DNA of 40,852 nt from Deltaproteobacteria bacterium (GCA_026193235.1 JAPHSA010000103.1:1-40852), one strand, 5' to 3'. Shown: positions 10,374 to 22,012, numbered from the stretch's first letter. The notes: generated by a model from the sequence alone, not told the origin. Translations and numbers: made by a program.

Positions 10374-11360
10374 ATGTCTATTCGGATTGCCGTTGATGCT
10401 ATGGGTGGGGACAACTCCCCAGCGATGGAAGTTGCTGGAGCCGTTGCTGCTTGCAGTCAATGGGGCTGTGAGGTTGTTCTCGTCGGCGACACCGCAAAGA
10501 TTGAGACTGAGCTCAGCAAACATGTGACCCATGGTTTGCAGCTCGACATCCATCATGCCAGCGAAGTTGTCGGCATGCATGATTCTCCCTCTGATGCTGT
10601 GCGTAAAAAGAAAGATTCTTCGATCCGCGTGGCTTTTGAACTGGCTAAGCAGGGCGAAGCCTGTGCCGTTGTCAGTGCGGGCAACTCCGGGGCCATCATG
10701 GCTTCGGGAATGCATATTTTTGGTCGCGTCAAGGGCGTAGAACGTCCCGCTATTGGAACCTCCCTTCCTAACCTCGATGACCAGACCTTGGTTCTGGACA
10801 TGGGTGCGAATGTCGATTGTAAGCCGTCGCAGCTTTACCAGTTCGCTATCATGGGCAGTATCTACGTGGAGCACGTTCTTGGCAAAGCCCATCCACGCGT
10901 TGGCTTGCTTTCCAATGGGACGGAAGAGAAAAAGGGCAATGACCTCACCCGTGAAGCGCACCTGCGGCTAAAAGACGCACCATTAAATTACTGTGGCTAT
11001 GTTGAGGGGGGCGATCTCTATAACGGTTCCGTCGATGTGGTCGTCTGTGATGGTTTTGTCGGCAATGTTTTATTGAAGGTCTCTGAAGGTCTGGCCATCG
11101 CTGTAGGAACCATGCTGAAGCGTGAAATAGAAAATCATTTCTGGGCAAAAATAGGCTACCTCCTCAGCCGCCCGGCATTTAACGCGTTTAAAAAAAGAAT
11201 TAACCCGGCAGAATATGGCGGTGCCCCTTTACTCGGTATTGCTGGAACCGGTATTGTTTGTCATGGGAGTTCTGACCCCGTCGCCATCAGCATTGCCATC
11301 CGGCAGGCCGGCGAATATGCGAAGATCCGTATTGAGGAAAAGCTCGCGGCTTTACTTTAG
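10374..11360 (+). CDS. plsX: Phosphate acyltransferase PlsX
   Basis: [12 protein letters not shown]...GANVDCKP...[10 protein letters not shown]. Confidence 0.97.
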   Translation: MSIRIAVDAMGGDNSPAMEVAGAVAACSQWGCEVVLVGDTAKIETELSKHVTHGLQLDIHHASEVVGMHDSPSDAVRKKKDSSIRVAFELAKQGEACAVVSAGNSGAIMASGMHIFGRVKGVERPAIGTSLPNLDDQTLVLDMGANVDCKPSQLYQFAIMGSIYVEHVLGKAHPRVGLLSNGTEEKKGNDLTREAHLRLKDAPLNYCGYVEGGDLYNGSVDVVVCDGFVGNVLLKVSEGLAIAVGTMLKREIENHFWAKIGYLLSRPAFNAFKKRINPAEYGGAPLLGIAGTGIVCHGSSDPVAISIAIRQAGEYAKIRIEEKLAALL

Positions 11361-11414
11361 CTCAGGCCAGGAAAACCCATCAATAAAGAGAGTGCTTAAG
11401 GAGTCATCAAAGAT

Positions 11415-12392
11415 ATGAAATCAAAAATCATCGGGACTGGATCCTACCTGCCTGAAAAAGTGATGACCAATTATGATCTCGAAAAACTGGTGGACACCAG
11501 TCATGACTGGATTGTTACCAGAACCGGGATCGAGGAAAGGCGCATTGTTGCCGAAGATCAATGTACTTCCGATATGGCGACTATCGCAGCGCAGCGCGCG
11601 ATGGACAAGGCCGGTGTCAAGGCCGAAGAAATTGATCTCATTGTCCTTGGGACAATCACCGGAGACTATCCCTGGCCAGCAACCGCCTGTATCGTCCAGG
11701 CGAACATCGGTGCGAAAAACGCCTATGCCTATGATGTCTCGGCCGCCTGCAGTGGTTTTCTTTATGCGTTGGCGAGTGCCGATGATTTTCTGATGGCAGG
11801 GCGGGGGAAAAAGGCGCTGGTTATCGGTGCTGAAACCTTAAGCCGGGCGGTAGACTGGACGGATCGGAATACCTGTGTTTTGTTCGGCGATGGGGCCGGT
11901 GCCATTGTGCTTGAGGCTCAGGAGGGTGATACTGGTGTTCTCTCTTGTCATCTTCATTCTGATGGCAATTATCTGGAACTGCTTTACCAGCCCGGTTTTG
12001 GGGCAAAACATCCACCTTCTGCTGCAGGCATTGAAGCAAAATTGCCTTATTTGAAAATGCAGGGTAATGAGGTCTTCAAGGTCGCGGTCAGATCGCTGAC
12101 AGAAGTGTCCAAGGAGGCGCTAAAGGCCAATGGGTTTACCAGTGCCGATGTCGACCAGTTTATTCCGCATCAGGCGAACCTGAGAATCCTTGAAGCGACC
12201 ACCAAGCGGCTAAAGTTGACAGCAGCACAGAGTTTTATCAACGTCAATAAATACGGCAATACGTCGGGTGCCACGATTCCGATCGCTATTGATGAAGCGT
12301 CTCAACAGGGGCTGCTCAAAGAGGGCGACCTGATTCTTTCGGCAGCTTTTGGCGGAGGTTTTACCTGGGGCTCAACCCTGATCCGCTGGTAG
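11415..12392 (+). CDS. fabH: Beta-ketoacyl-ACP synthase III
   Basis: DVSAACSGFLYAL, FIPHQANLRI, NKYGNTSGATIPIA. Confidence 0.97.
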   Translation: MKSKIIGTGSYLPEKVMTNYDLEKLVDTSHDWIVTRTGIEERRIVAEDQCTSDMATIAAQRAMDKAGVKAEEIDLIVLGTITGDYPWPATACIVQANIGAKNAYAYDVSAACSGFLYALASADDFLMAGRGKKALVIGAETLSRAVDWTDRNTCVLFGDGAGAIVLEAQEGDTGVLSCHLHSDGNYLELLYQPGFGAKHPPSAAGIEAKLPYLKMQGNEVFKVAVRSLTEVSKEALKANGFTSADVDQFIPHQANLRILEATTKRLKLTAAQSFINVNKYGNTSGATIPIAIDEASQQGLLKEGDLILSAAFGGGFTWGSTLIRW

Positions 12393-12417
12393 ACGGTGGA
12401 ACGAAGGAGCTGACGTT

Positions 12418-13338
12418 ATGGTGACCTATGTTTTCCCGGGGCAGGGATCGCAATACAGCGGCATGGGGAAGGATCTCGTTGAGAACTTTCCGGCGGCCAG
12501 GTTGGTTTTTGAAGAGGCCAATGATGCCCTGAGTTTAGACCTGGCAAGTTTGTGTTTTACCGGTGCTGAGGCGGATCTTCAGTTGACCGCCAATACTCAG
12601 CCGGCGATATTGACGACCAGCATCGCGACGTTGCGGGTTCTGGAACAGGAGACGGATCTGTCACCCGCGTATACTGCGGGGCATTCACTCGGTGAATATT
12701 CTGCGTTGGTAGCTTCAGGCGTGATCAGTTTTGCCGACGCGGTAAAAACTGTCCGCCAGCGGGGGACTTTCATGCAGGAGGCTGTTCCTGTTGGTCTTGG
12801 CGCTATGGCAGCGATTATCGGGATTGACCGGACAGAGTTGGAACAGCTTTGTCAGGAGGTTGCTGAGGGAGATATCGTTGCTCCGGCGAATTATAACAGT
12901 CCAGGGCAGATCGTGATTGCTGGCCATGCGACTGCTGTTGAGCGGGTGATCCTGCTGGCGAAGGAGCGTGGGGCAAAACGTGCGCTACCGTTACCAGTCA
13001 GTGCTCCCTTTCATTCAGCCTTGATGGGTCCTGCTGCACTGCGCTTGGAAGCCGCACTGGAATCAATCGTGCTCAACCCTTTCAGCTGTCCGGTTGTCAG
13101 TAACGTTGAAGCTACTCCCTACGAGACTGTTGACAACGTTAAGTCGTTGCTGATTGAACAGGTGTGTGCTCCCGTTCGCTGGGAAGAATCGATTCAAAAG
13201 CTCCAGCTATTGAAGGTTGACACCTATATTGAAATTGGCCCGGGGAAGGTTCTTTCTGGTCTGATTAAGCGCATTGACCGCTCAGCGACAACACAGAATG
13301 TCGGCGATGTGCAAAGTTTAACTAAACTGCAAAAATAA
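12418..13338 (+). CDS. fabD: Malonyl-CoA--ACP transacylase
   Basis: VFPGQGSQYSGMGKDL...GHSLGEYSALVASG. Confidence 0.97.
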   Translation: MVTYVFPGQGSQYSGMGKDLVENFPAARLVFEEANDALSLDLASLCFTGAEADLQLTANTQPAILTTSIATLRVLEQETDLSPAYTAGHSLGEYSALVASGVISFADAVKTVRQRGTFMQEAVPVGLGAMAAIIGIDRTELEQLCQEVAEGDIVAPANYNSPGQIVIAGHATAVERVILLAKERGAKRALPLPVSAPFHSALMGPAALRLEAALESIVLNPFSCPVVSNVEATPYETVDNVKSLLIEQVCAPVRWEESIQKLQLLKVDTYIEIGPGKVLSGLIKRIDRSATTQNVGDVQSLTKLQK

Positions 13339-13379
13339 TGTGCTATATTAGCCTGCGGTGAACATAAAGGAGAGGTTTT

Positions 13380-14117
13380 ATGGTTCAAGATAAAGTTGCA
13401 TTGGTCACTGGCGCTTCCCGGGGTATTGGGCGGAGTATCTCCTTGGCATTGGCCACCCAGGGGGCAAAAATCGTTGCAGTTGATATTGACCTTCAGGCCA
13501 CTGAGGCCTTTGTTGCCGAGTTGAAAGCTTTAGGGAGAGAAGCCGTTGCTGTTCAGGGCAATGTCACTGTTGCCGCCGATGTTGAGCAGATGGTCAACGT
13601 TGCCAAAGAGACCTTTGACCGGGTCGATATTCTGGTCAATAATGCCGGGATTACTCGCGATGGGCTGTTGCTGAGAATGAAGGATGAAGACTGGGATGCG
13701 GTTCTGGATGTCAATCTCAAGGGCGCATTTCTCTGTACCCGCGCCGTTGCGAAACTGATGACCAAACAGCGTAGTGGTCGGATCATAAATATAGCATCCG
13801 TGGTTGGGCAAATGGGCAACGCGGGACAGGCTAATTACTGCGCCAGTAAGGCGGGCTTGATGGGACTGACCCGTTCGAACGCACGTGAATTGGCAAAACG
13901 TCATATCACCGTGAATGCTGTTGCTCCGGGTTTTATTGCCACAGACATGACGGATGCTCTCCCTGAGCAGGTACGTCAGGAGTTGACAGCGCAGATCCCC
14001 TTAGCACGGCTGGGTTCAGCCGATGATATCGCGAATGCTGTTCTTTTCCTGGCGTCTGATTACTCCGGATACATTACCGGACAGGTGATTGGCGTCAATG
14101 GCGGAATGTACATGTAA
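13380..14117 (+). CDS. fabG: 3-oxoacyl-ACP reductase
   Basis: SDR motifs TGASRGIG, NNAGITRD, YCASKAG. Confidence 0.96.
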   Translation: MVQDKVALVTGASRGIGRSISLALATQGAKIVAVDIDLQATEAFVAELKALGREAVAVQGNVTVAADVEQMVNVAKETFDRVDILVNNAGITRDGLLLRMKDEDWDAVLDVNLKGAFLCTRAVAKLMTKQRSGRIINIASVVGQMGNAGQANYCASKAGLMGLTRSNARELAKRHITVNAVAPGFIATDMTDALPEQVRQELTAQIPLARLGSADDIANAVLFLASDYSGYITGQVIGVNGGMYM

Positions 14118-14165
14118 ACTAATGGCTGGTTAAATAGCCGACACAACTCAAGAGGAGGAAATTAA

Positions 14166-14399
14166 ATGGCTTCTATCGACGAAAGAGTCAAGCAGATTGT
14201 AGCTGAGCAATTAGGTGTGGATGAAGAGCAGGTCACTGAAACAGCTTCATTTATGGACGATCTGGGCGCTGATTCTCTGGATACGGTTGAACTTGTCATG
14301 GCTCTGGAAGAAGAGTTCGATATCGAAATCTCAGACGAAGATGCTGAAAAAATTCAGACTGTTAAGGACGCTATAGATTATATCAACAAGGCTTCCTGA
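14166..14399 (+). CDS. acpP: Acyl carrier protein
   Basis: [26 protein letters not shown]. Confidence 0.98.
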   Translation: MASIDERVKQIVAEQLGVDEEQVTETASFMDDLGADSLDTVELVMALEEEFDIEISDEDAEKIQTVKDAIDYINKAS

Positions 14400-14407
14400 T
14401 GACCTTG

Positions 14408-14443
14408 GTGGCACTGAAACGACGATTTCAGTGCCACTGTTTT
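14408..14443 (+). terminator. Terminator/attenuator hairpin between acpP and fabF
   Basis: Perfect 12-bp stem GTGGCACTGAAA-CGACGA-TTTCAGTGCCAC then TGTTTT. Confidence 0.65.
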
Positions 14444-14508
14444 ATCTCCCCCCTGTCAATCATGTACAATAGTCACGTTCACTACCAAGATTAAAAGAGA
14501 GAAGGCCT

Positions 14509-15741
14509 ATGCGTAGAGTTGTAGTCACCGGTGTCGGTATCGTGTCCCCATTGGGAACCGGCGTTGAGAAAAACTGGGCGGCGATTACCAACGGGCACTG
14601 CGGGATTGGTAAAGTCACACGTTTTGATGCCTCAGACCTGGCAACTCAGATTGCCGGTGAGGTCAAGGATTTTAATGCAGAAGACTACATTGAGAAAAAA
14701 GAGATTAAAAAGATGGATCTCTTTATTCAATATGGCCTGGTCGCCGCGGAGATGGCGTTAAAAGATTCCGGCCTGGAGATTACGGATGCGAATGCCGAGC
14801 GTGTTGGTGTCCTGGTCGGGTCTGGTTTGGGTGGTTTGCCGGCTATTGAGCAATATCATAAAGTCTATCTTGAACGTGGTTATAAACGGATTACGCCGTT
14901 TTTTATTCCGATGTTGATTATCAATCTGGCTCCGGGTCATATCTCGATTAAGTTTGGTGCTAAGGGGCCGAACCTGTCATCTGTTTCTGCCTGTGCGACC
15001 GGCACTCATTCCATTGGTGATGCGTATCACATGATCGCCCGTGGAGATGCCGATGCCATGTTTGCCGGCGGAACTGAATCGACCATTACTCCTTTGGCAA
15101 TTGGTGGTTTCAATGTCATGAAGGCGCTTTCCACCCGGAATGATGATCCCCAGACTGCAAGCCGTCCCTTTGAGAAAAACCGCGATGGTTTTGTTATGGC
15201 CGAAGGCGCCGGGATCCTGATGCTGGAAGAGTATGAGGCGGCAAAAAAGCGCGGAGCAGATATTTATTGTGAAGTCGCCGGTTACGGCTTGACTGGTGAT
15301 GCGCATCATTTAACCCAACCCGCTCCCGGTGGTGAGGGTGCTGCCCGCTGTATAAAGATGGCTTTGAACAATGCGGGCATCAATCCTGAGCAAGTGGATT
15401 ATATCAACGCCCACGGGACCTCGACATATTTCAATGATCTCTATGAGACAATGGCGATCAAAACTGTCCTTGGAGATCATGCGCATAAAATCATGGTCAG
15501 TTCCACCAAAAGTATGACCGGTCATGGTTTGGGTGCGGCAGGTGGTATGGAGGCGGGTTTTGTTGCACTGACCTTGAAACATGGCGTTGTTCCACCGACG
15601 ATTAATTATCAGGAACCGGATCCCGACTGTGATCTGGATTATGTTCCCAATGAAGCACGTCAGGTTGATTGCCAGGTTGCCTTATCGAACTCATTCGGTT
15701 TTGGTGGCACAAATGCGACCCTGGCTTTTCGGAAGATCTGA
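14509..15741 (+). CDS. fabF: Beta-ketoacyl-ACP synthase II
   Basis: [35 protein letters not shown]. Confidence 0.97.
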   Translation: MRRVVVTGVGIVSPLGTGVEKNWAAITNGHCGIGKVTRFDASDLATQIAGEVKDFNAEDYIEKKEIKKMDLFIQYGLVAAEMALKDSGLEITDANAERVGVLVGSGLGGLPAIEQYHKVYLERGYKRITPFFIPMLIINLAPGHISIKFGAKGPNLSSVSACATGTHSIGDAYHMIARGDADAMFAGGTESTITPLAIGGFNVMKALSTRNDDPQTASRPFEKNRDGFVMAEGAGILMLEEYEAAKKRGADIYCEVAGYGLTGDAHHLTQPAPGGEGAARCIKMALNNAGINPEQVDYINAHGTSTYFNDLYETMAIKTVLGDHAHKIMVSSTKSMTGHGLGAAGGMEAGFVALTLKHGVVPPTINYQEPDPDCDLDYVPNEARQVDCQVALSNSFGFGGTNATLAFRKI

Positions 15742-15749
15742 GGTGTTTG

Positions 15750-16199
15750 ATGCTGGTTATCGGTAGTGATCATGGCGGTTATGAACTGAAAACGGCGATT
15801 CTGGAATTCTTACGTGCCCGCCAGATTGACTGCACTGATATGGGAACAAATGGCCCCGATTCCGTCGATTATCCTGACTTTGCCGCCAAGGTGGCCACGG
15901 CGGTTGTCGCTGGGGAAGCAAGCGCAGGTATCCTGATCTGTGGTACGGGAATTGGCATGTCGATCTCAGCCAATAAGTTTGCCGGTATCCGAGCCGCTCT
16001 GGTGCATGATGAGTTCACAGCGCAAATGGCCCGTGAGCATAACAATGCCAACATCCTGGTGATGGGTGGGCGGGTATTATCCGCTGAGGTTGGAACACGT
16101 TTGGTTGAAACCTGGCTGGATGCTGAATTCGCAGGTGGACGACATCAGAATCGTCTCGACAAAATTTCTGCCATTGAGCAGCAACAAGGAAAAGAGTAA
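15750..16199 (+). CDS. rpiB: Ribose-5-phosphate isomerase B
   Basis: MLVIGSDHGGYELK...ICGTGIGMSISANK; real start at ATG 15750. Confidence 0.95.
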   Translation: MLVIGSDHGGYELKTAILEFLRARQIDCTDMGTNGPDSVDYPDFAAKVATAVVAGEASAGILICGTGIGMSISANKFAGIRAALVHDEFTAQMAREHNNANILVMGGRVLSAEVGTRLVETWLDAEFAGGRHQNRLDKISAIEQQQGKE

Positions 16200-16203
16200 A
16201 CTC

Positions 16204-16230
16204 ACGGGGCTGTCATGGCCCCGTTTTTTA
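16204..16230 (+). terminator. Intrinsic terminator between rpiB and glyA
   Basis: ACGGGGC-TGTCATG-GCCCCGT-TTTTT. Confidence 0.75.
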
Positions 16231-16258
16231 TTAACTATTTTTATCATGGAGAAAATCG

Positions 16259-17512
16259 ATGGCTGAACAGAACCTGACGACTTTTGATCCTGACATTGCT
16301 GAAATTATTATCAAAGAAACACAGCGGCAGGAATACAGTCTGGAATTCATTGCCTCGGAAAACTTTGTCAGTGAAGCGGTGCTCGAGGCACAGGGCTCTG
16401 TGTTGACCAATAAATATGCCGAAGGCTACCCGGCTAAAAGATACTATGGTGGTTGTGAGTTTGTTGACGTGGCCGAGCAGTTGGCCATTAACCGGGCTAA
16501 GGAACTTTTTGGCGCAGAGCATGCGAATGTTCAGCCCCACTCAGGATCACAGGCGAACATGGCAGTCTATATGGCGGTTTGTCAGCCTGGAGATACCGTC
16601 CTCGGAATGAATCTCGCCCATGGTGGCCATCTGACCCATGGTTCTCCGGTGAATTTTTCCGGTAAGCTGTATAATATTGTCCCTTACGGCCTGGATGCTG
16701 AAACGGGAACCATTGACTACGCTGAGGTCGAGCGTTTGGCGGACGAACATCAGCCGAAGCTGATTGTTGTCGGAGCCAGTGCCTATCCAAGGGGCATCGA
16801 CTTTGTCGCCTTTAGAAAAATTGCCGATAAGGTTGGCGCGGTGATTATGGTCGATATGGCACATATTGCCGGACTGGTTGCTGCCGGTGTGCATGCTGAC
16901 CCGGTACCCTACGCCGAGTTTGTCACGACAACCACCCACAAAACCCTGCGTGGCCCACGCGGCGGGATGATCCTTTGCACAGAAGAATGGGCCAAAAAAA
17001 TTAACAGCAATATTTTTCCGGGAATCCAGGGCGGTCCACTTATGCACGTCATTGCCGCCAAGGCGGTGGCGTTGAAGGAAGCGCTGACTCCGGAATTCAA
17101 AGTTTATGCACAACAGGTTATCAAGAATGCTCAGGCTTTGGCTGCCGGATTGATCGACAAAGGCTATAAACTGGTGTCCGGTGGGACCGACAATCATCTG
17201 ATGCTGATCGATTTTACCGGCACGGAGATGACCGGCAAGGTCGCAGAGAAAACCCTTGAGGATGCCGGTATAACAGTCAATAAAAATGCCGTCCCCTTCG
17301 ACACCCGCTCTCCCTTTGTTACCAGTGGTATCCGTATCGGCACCCCGGCGACGACAACCCGTGGTTTAAAAGAAGCCGAGATGAGGCAGGTGGCGGACTG
17401 GATTGATCGAGCTTTGAAGAATATTGACAATGCCGCCGAATTGGCACAAATCCGCAGTGAAGTAAAACTGCTCTGTCAGCAGTTTCCACTTTACGCGCAT
17501 CGTTTGCCCTAG
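16259..17512 (+). CDS. glyA: Serine hydroxymethyltransferase
   Basis: [21 protein letters not shown]...[13 protein letters not shown]. Confidence 0.97.
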   Translation: MAEQNLTTFDPDIAEIIIKETQRQEYSLEFIASENFVSEAVLEAQGSVLTNKYAEGYPAKRYYGGCEFVDVAEQLAINRAKELFGAEHANVQPHSGSQANMAVYMAVCQPGDTVLGMNLAHGGHLTHGSPVNFSGKLYNIVPYGLDAETGTIDYAEVERLADEHQPKLIVVGASAYPRGIDFVAFRKIADKVGAVIMVDMAHIAGLVAAGVHADPVPYAEFVTTTTHKTLRGPRGGMILCTEEWAKKINSNIFPGIQGGPLMHVIAAKAVALKEALTPEFKVYAQQVIKNAQALAAGLIDKGYKLVSGGTDNHLMLIDFTGTEMTGKVAEKTLEDAGITVNKNAVPFDTRSPFVTSGIRIGTPATTTRGLKEAEMRQVADWIDRALKNIDNAAELAQIRSEVKLLCQQFPLYAHRLP

Positions 17513-17521
17513 GATTTTCCC

Positions 17522-17983
17522 ATGCAGGAGCGCCCCAGTTGGGATGAATACTTCATGCAGATTACTCAGCTTGTCTCCAGTCGTTCGACCTGTTTACGGC
17601 GTCAAGTCGGTGCTCTGCTGGTGAAAGATAAAAACATTCTCGCGACCGGCTACAATGGTGTCCCGCGTGGGATTACGCATTGCGAGGTCACGGGCTGTCT
17701 CCGTGAACAGCTCAAGGTTCCTTCAGGCGAACGCCACGAGCTCTGCCGCGGGTTGCATGCTGAGCAGAATGCGATCATCCAGGCGGCCAGCCACGGGGTC
17801 AATATCTTTGGATCGACACTCTATTGCACCGACTCGCCCTGCATCATCTGTAGTAAGATGCTGATTAACGCCGGGGTTAAAGAGATTATTTACGGGCGCG
17901 GATACCCCGATGAGCTATCCCTGGAAATGCTCAGCGAAGCCGGGATCATTTACCAGCACTTCAATGGGGAGACGCAGCCATGA
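17522..17983 (+). CDS. dCMP/cytidine deaminase family protein
   Basis: HAEQNAI and [14 protein letters not shown] zinc-deaminase motifs. Confidence 0.93.
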   Translation: MQERPSWDEYFMQITQLVSSRSTCLRRQVGALLVKDKNILATGYNGVPRGITHCEVTGCLREQLKVPSGERHELCRGLHAEQNAIIQAASHGVNIFGSTLYCTDSPCIICSKMLINAGVKEIIYGRGYPDELSLEMLSEAGIIYQHFNGETQP

Positions 17984-18438
17984 ACTGCCCCTTTTGTGGT
18001 CATGATGATACCCGGGTTATCGACTCTCGCCTTGGTAAAGAAGGCAATAATGTGCGCCGTAGGCGCGAATGCCCGGACTGTGAGCGACGGTTTACCACCT
18101 ATGAGCGGGTCGAAGAAATCCTCCCCTGGGTGATCAAAAAAGATGGTCGGCGTGAAGCCTTTGACCGCGCTAAAATTATTTCCGGCATGCAGCGGGCCTG
18201 TGAAAAACGACCGGTTTCGGTCGAACAGATTGAAACTCTGGTCGATCAACTGGAGCGCCGATTTCAAGACTGTGGTGATAAGGAAATTTCTGCCAGTCTG
18301 ATTGGTGAAGCGGTGATGGACGCCCTCCACGAGGTCGATGAGGTGGCCTATGTCCGCTTTGCCTCGGTCTATCGCCAGTTTAAGGATATTAACGAGTTCA
18401 TGTCAGAGTTGAACGATCTGCTGAAAAACTCACATTAA
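17980..18438 (+). CDS. nrdR: Transcriptional repressor NrdR
   Basis: [17 protein letters not shown]...[22 protein letters not shown] overlap with upstream gene. Confidence 0.97.
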   Translation: MNCPFCGHDDTRVIDSRLGKEGNNVRRRRECPDCERRFTTYERVEEILPWVIKKDGRREAFDRAKIISGMQRACEKRPVSVEQIETLVDQLERRFQDCGDKEISASLIGEAVMDALHEVDEVAYVRFASVYRQFKDINEFMSELNDLLKNSH

Positions 18439-18518
18439 ATGTCTCTTTCGCGCGTGGCAGCCGGGATATCTGCGAGGGTACCCCGGCTTTTGCTTTGGCC
18501 GGCGGTGGTTGTGACATC

Positions 18519-19631
18519 ATGAGCGCTGAACAACAGACATATATGCAACGGGCGTTGCATCTGGCCCGTCAGGCTGTGGGCCGGACTGCGCCGAATCCCC
18601 CTGTGGGCGCCGTCATTGTCAAGCACGGGCAGATCGTCGGTGAAGGTTATCATCCTCAGGCCGGAGCGCCTCACGCTGAAATTTTTGCCTTGCGTCAGGC
18701 GGGCGCTCAGGCTCGGGGTGCCGACATCTATGTTACTCTGGAACCCTGTTCGCACCATGGTAAGACCCCCCCTTGTGCGGAGGCCTTGATTGCGGCCGGC
18801 TTGAAGTCGGTTGTTATTGGGGTCATTGACCCGAATCCCCAGGTCGCCGGATGTGGTATCGCACGGTTGAAAAATGCCGGTCTCAGGGTTCAGATTGGTC
18901 TGCTGGAAGAGCAATGTCGCGAACTGATTGTTGCCTTTCGTAAACACATCCTGACCGGCCTGCCGTTCTGCACCTATAAAACGGCGATGACGCTCGATGG
19001 CAACACCGCAACCAGGAGCGGGGACTCCCGGTGGATCTCTGGTGCGGCCAGTCGCCAGCGCGTTCATCAGATACGCAACCAGGTTGACGCGATCATGGTC
19101 GGGATTGAAACGGTGCTGCAGGATGATCCCCTGCTCAACACGCGGTTACCGGGAGAGCTGTCGCATGATCCGGTCCGCATTGTTGTTGACAGCCAGTTGC
19201 GCATGTCGCCAGACAGCCGCATGCTCAGCCAGCACTCGTCTGCCGTAACTCTGATTGCAACCAGTTGTCAGGATGCGGATAAAATTGCGGCGCTAGAGCA
19301 GGCCGGCGCAGAACTGATGGTTCTGCCCAGTCACGCTGCCCGGGTCGACCTGGTGGCGCTGTGGAAAGAACTGGGCCAGCGCAATCTACAGAGTCTGCTG
19401 TTGGAGGGTGGTGCCACTTTGGCCGCAGCGGCATTAGAGCATCATCTCATTGACCGGATGATGGTTTTTATTGCCGCTAAGATGCTCGGTGGTACGTCAC
19501 AGCATGGTATTTTTAGCGGCCCTGGATGCCCTCAGATGACCCAGGCCATCCCGCTTGAAAACAGTTGTGTTGAACAGCTGGGCAAGGATTTTCTTATCAC
19601 CGGGGAGGTTATCCAATGTTTACCGGATTAA
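18519..19631 (+). CDS. ribD: Bifunctional riboflavin deaminase/reductase RibD
   Basis: PNPPVGAVIV, PHAEIFALRQAG, EPCSHHGKTPPCAEALI; start at 18519. Confidence 0.96.
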   Translation: MSAEQQTYMQRALHLARQAVGRTAPNPPVGAVIVKHGQIVGEGYHPQAGAPHAEIFALRQAGAQARGADIYVTLEPCSHHGKTPPCAEALIAAGLKSVVIGVIDPNPQVAGCGIARLKNAGLRVQIGLLEEQCRELIVAFRKHILTGLPFCTYKTAMTLDGNTATRSGDSRWISGAASRQRVHQIRNQVDAIMVGIETVLQDDPLLNTRLPGELSHDPVRIVVDSQLRMSPDSRMLSQHSSAVTLIATSCQDADKIAALEQAGAELMVLPSHAARVDLVALWKELGQRNLQSLLLEGGATLAAAALEHHLIDRMMVFIAAKMLGGTSQHGIFSGPGCPQMTQAIPLENSCVEQLGKDFLITGEVIQCLPD

Positions 19632-20266
19632 TCCAGTCGATTGGTACCGTTCGCAGGCTCGATCGTCAGGGGACTGCGGCTCAGTTGACCGTCGCCAGTG
19701 ATCTCGTGCACGACGATTTACAGCTGGGAGAGAGTATTGCCGTGAATGGTGCCTGCCTGACGGTGACTTCCTGGGAGGCGGACCATTTTACTGTCGATGT
19801 CTCGCCTGAGACACTGCAATGCACAACCCTGGCCCATCTGCGACCGCAGCAGAGAGTCAATCTTGAGCGCGCCTTGCGCCTCTCGGATCGCCTGGGCGGA
19901 CATCTGGTCAGTGGTCATATCGATTGCATTGCGACGGTCCGTCGCCGTTCTCAAGATCAGAATGCGATCCGCCTCACGTTTGAGGTGCCCGCACAAGCGC
20001 TCCGTTACATCGTTGAAAAAGGTTCGGTCGCTGTCGATGGGATCAGTTTGACCGTGAACCGCACCGAACAGCAGACGTTCTCGGTGGCGGTCATCCCGCA
20101 TTCCCTGGAAATGACAACCCTGAAAGATTGTCGTGAGGGCACGCAGGTCAATATTGAAACCGACATGATCGGGCGTTATGTTGAACGCCTGGTGACGCAC
20201 GTATCGACGACGTCCAGCGGGCAGAAGATCGATGTTGAGTTTCTTGCCAAAAATGGTTTTCTGTGA
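19616..20266 (+). CDS. ribE: Riboflavin synthase alpha chain
   Basis: MFTGLIQSIGTV...SIAVNGACLTV...GGHLVSGHID; duplicated lumazine-binding domains. Confidence 0.96.
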   Translation: MFTGLIQSIGTVRRLDRQGTAAQLTVASDLVHDDLQLGESIAVNGACLTVTSWEADHFTVDVSPETLQCTTLAHLRPQQRVNLERALRLSDRLGGHLVSGHIDCIATVRRRSQDQNAIRLTFEVPAQALRYIVEKGSVAVDGISLTVNRTEQQTFSVAVIPHSLEMTTLKDCREGTQVNIETDMIGRYVERLVTHVSTTSSGQKIDVEFLAKNGFL

Positions 20267-20311
20267 GATAAATCGCGTTCTCGGCTATTTATAGATAAGG
20301 ACTTTATTGGT

Positions 20312-21517
20312 ATGACGATTGCTAGGATAGAAGCTGCTCTCGAGGATATCCGTCAGGGCAAAATGGTGATTCTGGTCGATGATGAGGATCGTGAAAACGA
20401 AGGCGATCTGGTTGTCGCTGCGGAAATGGTGACAGCTGATATCATCAATTTTATGGCGAAAGAAGGGCGTGGTCTGATCTGCCTGCCGCTGACGGAAGAG
20501 CGTGCTGATGCGTTGGATTTACCCCTGATGGTCACGGATAACACGGCTGCTTTTGGGACCGCGTTCACGATTTCCATTGAAGCGCGCCAAGGGGTGTCAA
20601 CCGGAATCTCCGCTGCTGATCGGGCCCATACGATTCAAGTGGCGGTTGCCGCTGAGACGACCGCCCGAGATCTGGCCCGGCCCGGACACATTTTTCCGCT
20701 GCGCGCGAAAAGGGGGGGCGTGTTGGTGCGCGCAGGTCAGACGGAAGGGTCGGTCGATCTCGCCCGCCTCGCCGGTCTCAAGCCAGCGGGGGTGATCTGT
20801 GAAATCATGAACGAAGATGGGACCATGGCGCGCATGCCCGAGCTGGAAGTCTTTGCCAAACAGCATGATTTAAAAATTATTTCCATCGCCGACATTGTCG
20901 CTTACCGCATGCGCAAGGAGTTGCTAGTCAGACGGGCAGCGGAAACCAGTATCCCGACACTTTTCGGCGGTGATTTTAACGCGATCGTTTATGAAAATGA
21001 TGTCGATCATGCCCAGCATCTGGCATTGGTCAAGGGGGAGATCGATACGGAGGCCCCTGTTCTTGTGAGGGTTCACTCTGAATGTCTCACCGGAGATGTG
21101 TTTGGCTCCGAACGCTGTGATTGCGGTGAGCAGCTCCATGCCGCAATGGCTCAGATCGAAGAAAATGGCAATGGGGTTATTCTTTACATGCGGCAGGAGG
21201 GGCGTGGCATTGGTCTGATTAACAAACTGAAAGCCTATGCTCTGCAGGATGAAGGCTATGATACCGTTGAGGCCAATCATGCTCTCGGCTTTGAAGATGA
21301 TTTACGTGATTATGGTTTGGGTGCTCAGATATTGAATGAACTGGGGGTGCGCAAAATCCGCCTGATGACCAACAACCCGAAAAAAATTGTCGGCCTTGAA
21401 GGTTACGGCCTGGAAATTGTTGAGCGGGTGCCAATCGAAATGCCTGCCCATAGCAGTAACCTTAAATATCTAACAACGAAACGCGAGAAACTAGGACACC
21501 TGCTGGAGAACCTCTAG
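20312..21517 (+). CDS. ribBA: Bifunctional DHBP synthase / GTP cyclohydrolase II
   Basis: [52 protein letters not shown]. Confidence 0.96.
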   Translation: MTIARIEAALEDIRQGKMVILVDDEDRENEGDLVVAAEMVTADIINFMAKEGRGLICLPLTEERADALDLPLMVTDNTAAFGTAFTISIEARQGVSTGISAADRAHTIQVAVAAETTARDLARPGHIFPLRAKRGGVLVRAGQTEGSVDLARLAGLKPAGVICEIMNEDGTMARMPELEVFAKQHDLKIISIADIVAYRMRKELLVRRAAETSIPTLFGGDFNAIVYENDVDHAQHLALVKGEIDTEAPVLVRVHSECLTGDVFGSERCDCGEQLHAAMAQIEENGNGVILYMRQEGRGIGLINKLKAYALQDEGYDTVEANHALGFEDDLRDYGLGAQILNELGVRKIRLMTNNPKKIVGLEGYGLEIVERVPIEMPAHSSNLKYLTTKREKLGHLLENL

Positions 21518-21537
21518 CACTTTAAGCCATACAGGAG

Positions 21538-22008
21538 ATGACCATGCCAGAGATTATTGAAGGAAAACTTGAAGCCAAAGGTTTCCGATTTGGAATCATC
21601 GTCAGCCGCTTTAACAGTTTTATTTCTGACCGCTTGCTCGAGGGTGCACTCGACTGCTTAAGTCGACATGGTGCTGAGACGACTGAACTTCCCGTTGTCA
21701 AGGTTCCGGGTGCTTTTGAAATTCCTCTGGTGGCGAAGAAAATGGCAACCTCGGGTCAGTTTGATGCCCTTATCTGCCTCGGTGCAGTGATCAGGGGGGG
21801 CACTCCGCATTTTGAGTATGTCAGCTCTGAAGTCACCAAGGGGATCGCTCTGGTGTCCCTTGACACGGGGTTGCCGGTGTCTTTCGGCGTTCTGACCACC
21901 GACTCCGTCGAGCAGGCGATCGAGCGGGCTGGAACCAAGGCGGGCAACAAGGGCGTCGAAGCGGCGATGAGCGCGATCGAAATGGTCAACTTGCTGAAGG
22001 CTGTTTGA
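21538..22008 (+). CDS. ribH: 6,7-dimethyl-8-ribityllumazine synthase
   Basis: [18 protein letters not shown]...[14 protein letters not shown]...[14 protein letters not shown]. Confidence 0.97.
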   Translation: MTMPEIIEGKLEAKGFRFGIIVSRFNSFISDRLLEGALDCLSRHGAETTELPVVKVPGAFEIPLVAKKMATSGQFDALICLGAVIRGGTPHFEYVSSEVTKGIALVSLDTGLPVSFGVLTTDSVEQAIERAGTKAGNKGVEAAMSAIEMVNLLKAV

Positions 22009-22012
22009 CCGG

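Noticed and set aside
10257-10961. 234-aa minus-strand ORF over rpmF/plsX
   Set aside because: Antisense to two clearly coding genes; no family resemblance
16547-17197. 216-aa minus-strand ORF over glyA
   Set aside because: Antisense shadow ORF; composition follows the opposite strand's codons
18439-18518. FMN riboswitch before ribD
   Set aside because: Spacer is too short and lacks the RFN core; only a weak AGCCGGG...CCCGGCT hairpin is present
18766-18772. 7-C run in ribD as a phase-variation site
   Set aside because: Encodes the conserved KTPPC zinc-binding motif (ACC CCC CCT TGT); short and explained by codon choice
18435-19067. 210-aa minus-strand ORF over ribD
   Set aside because: Antisense shadow of a confidently assigned gene
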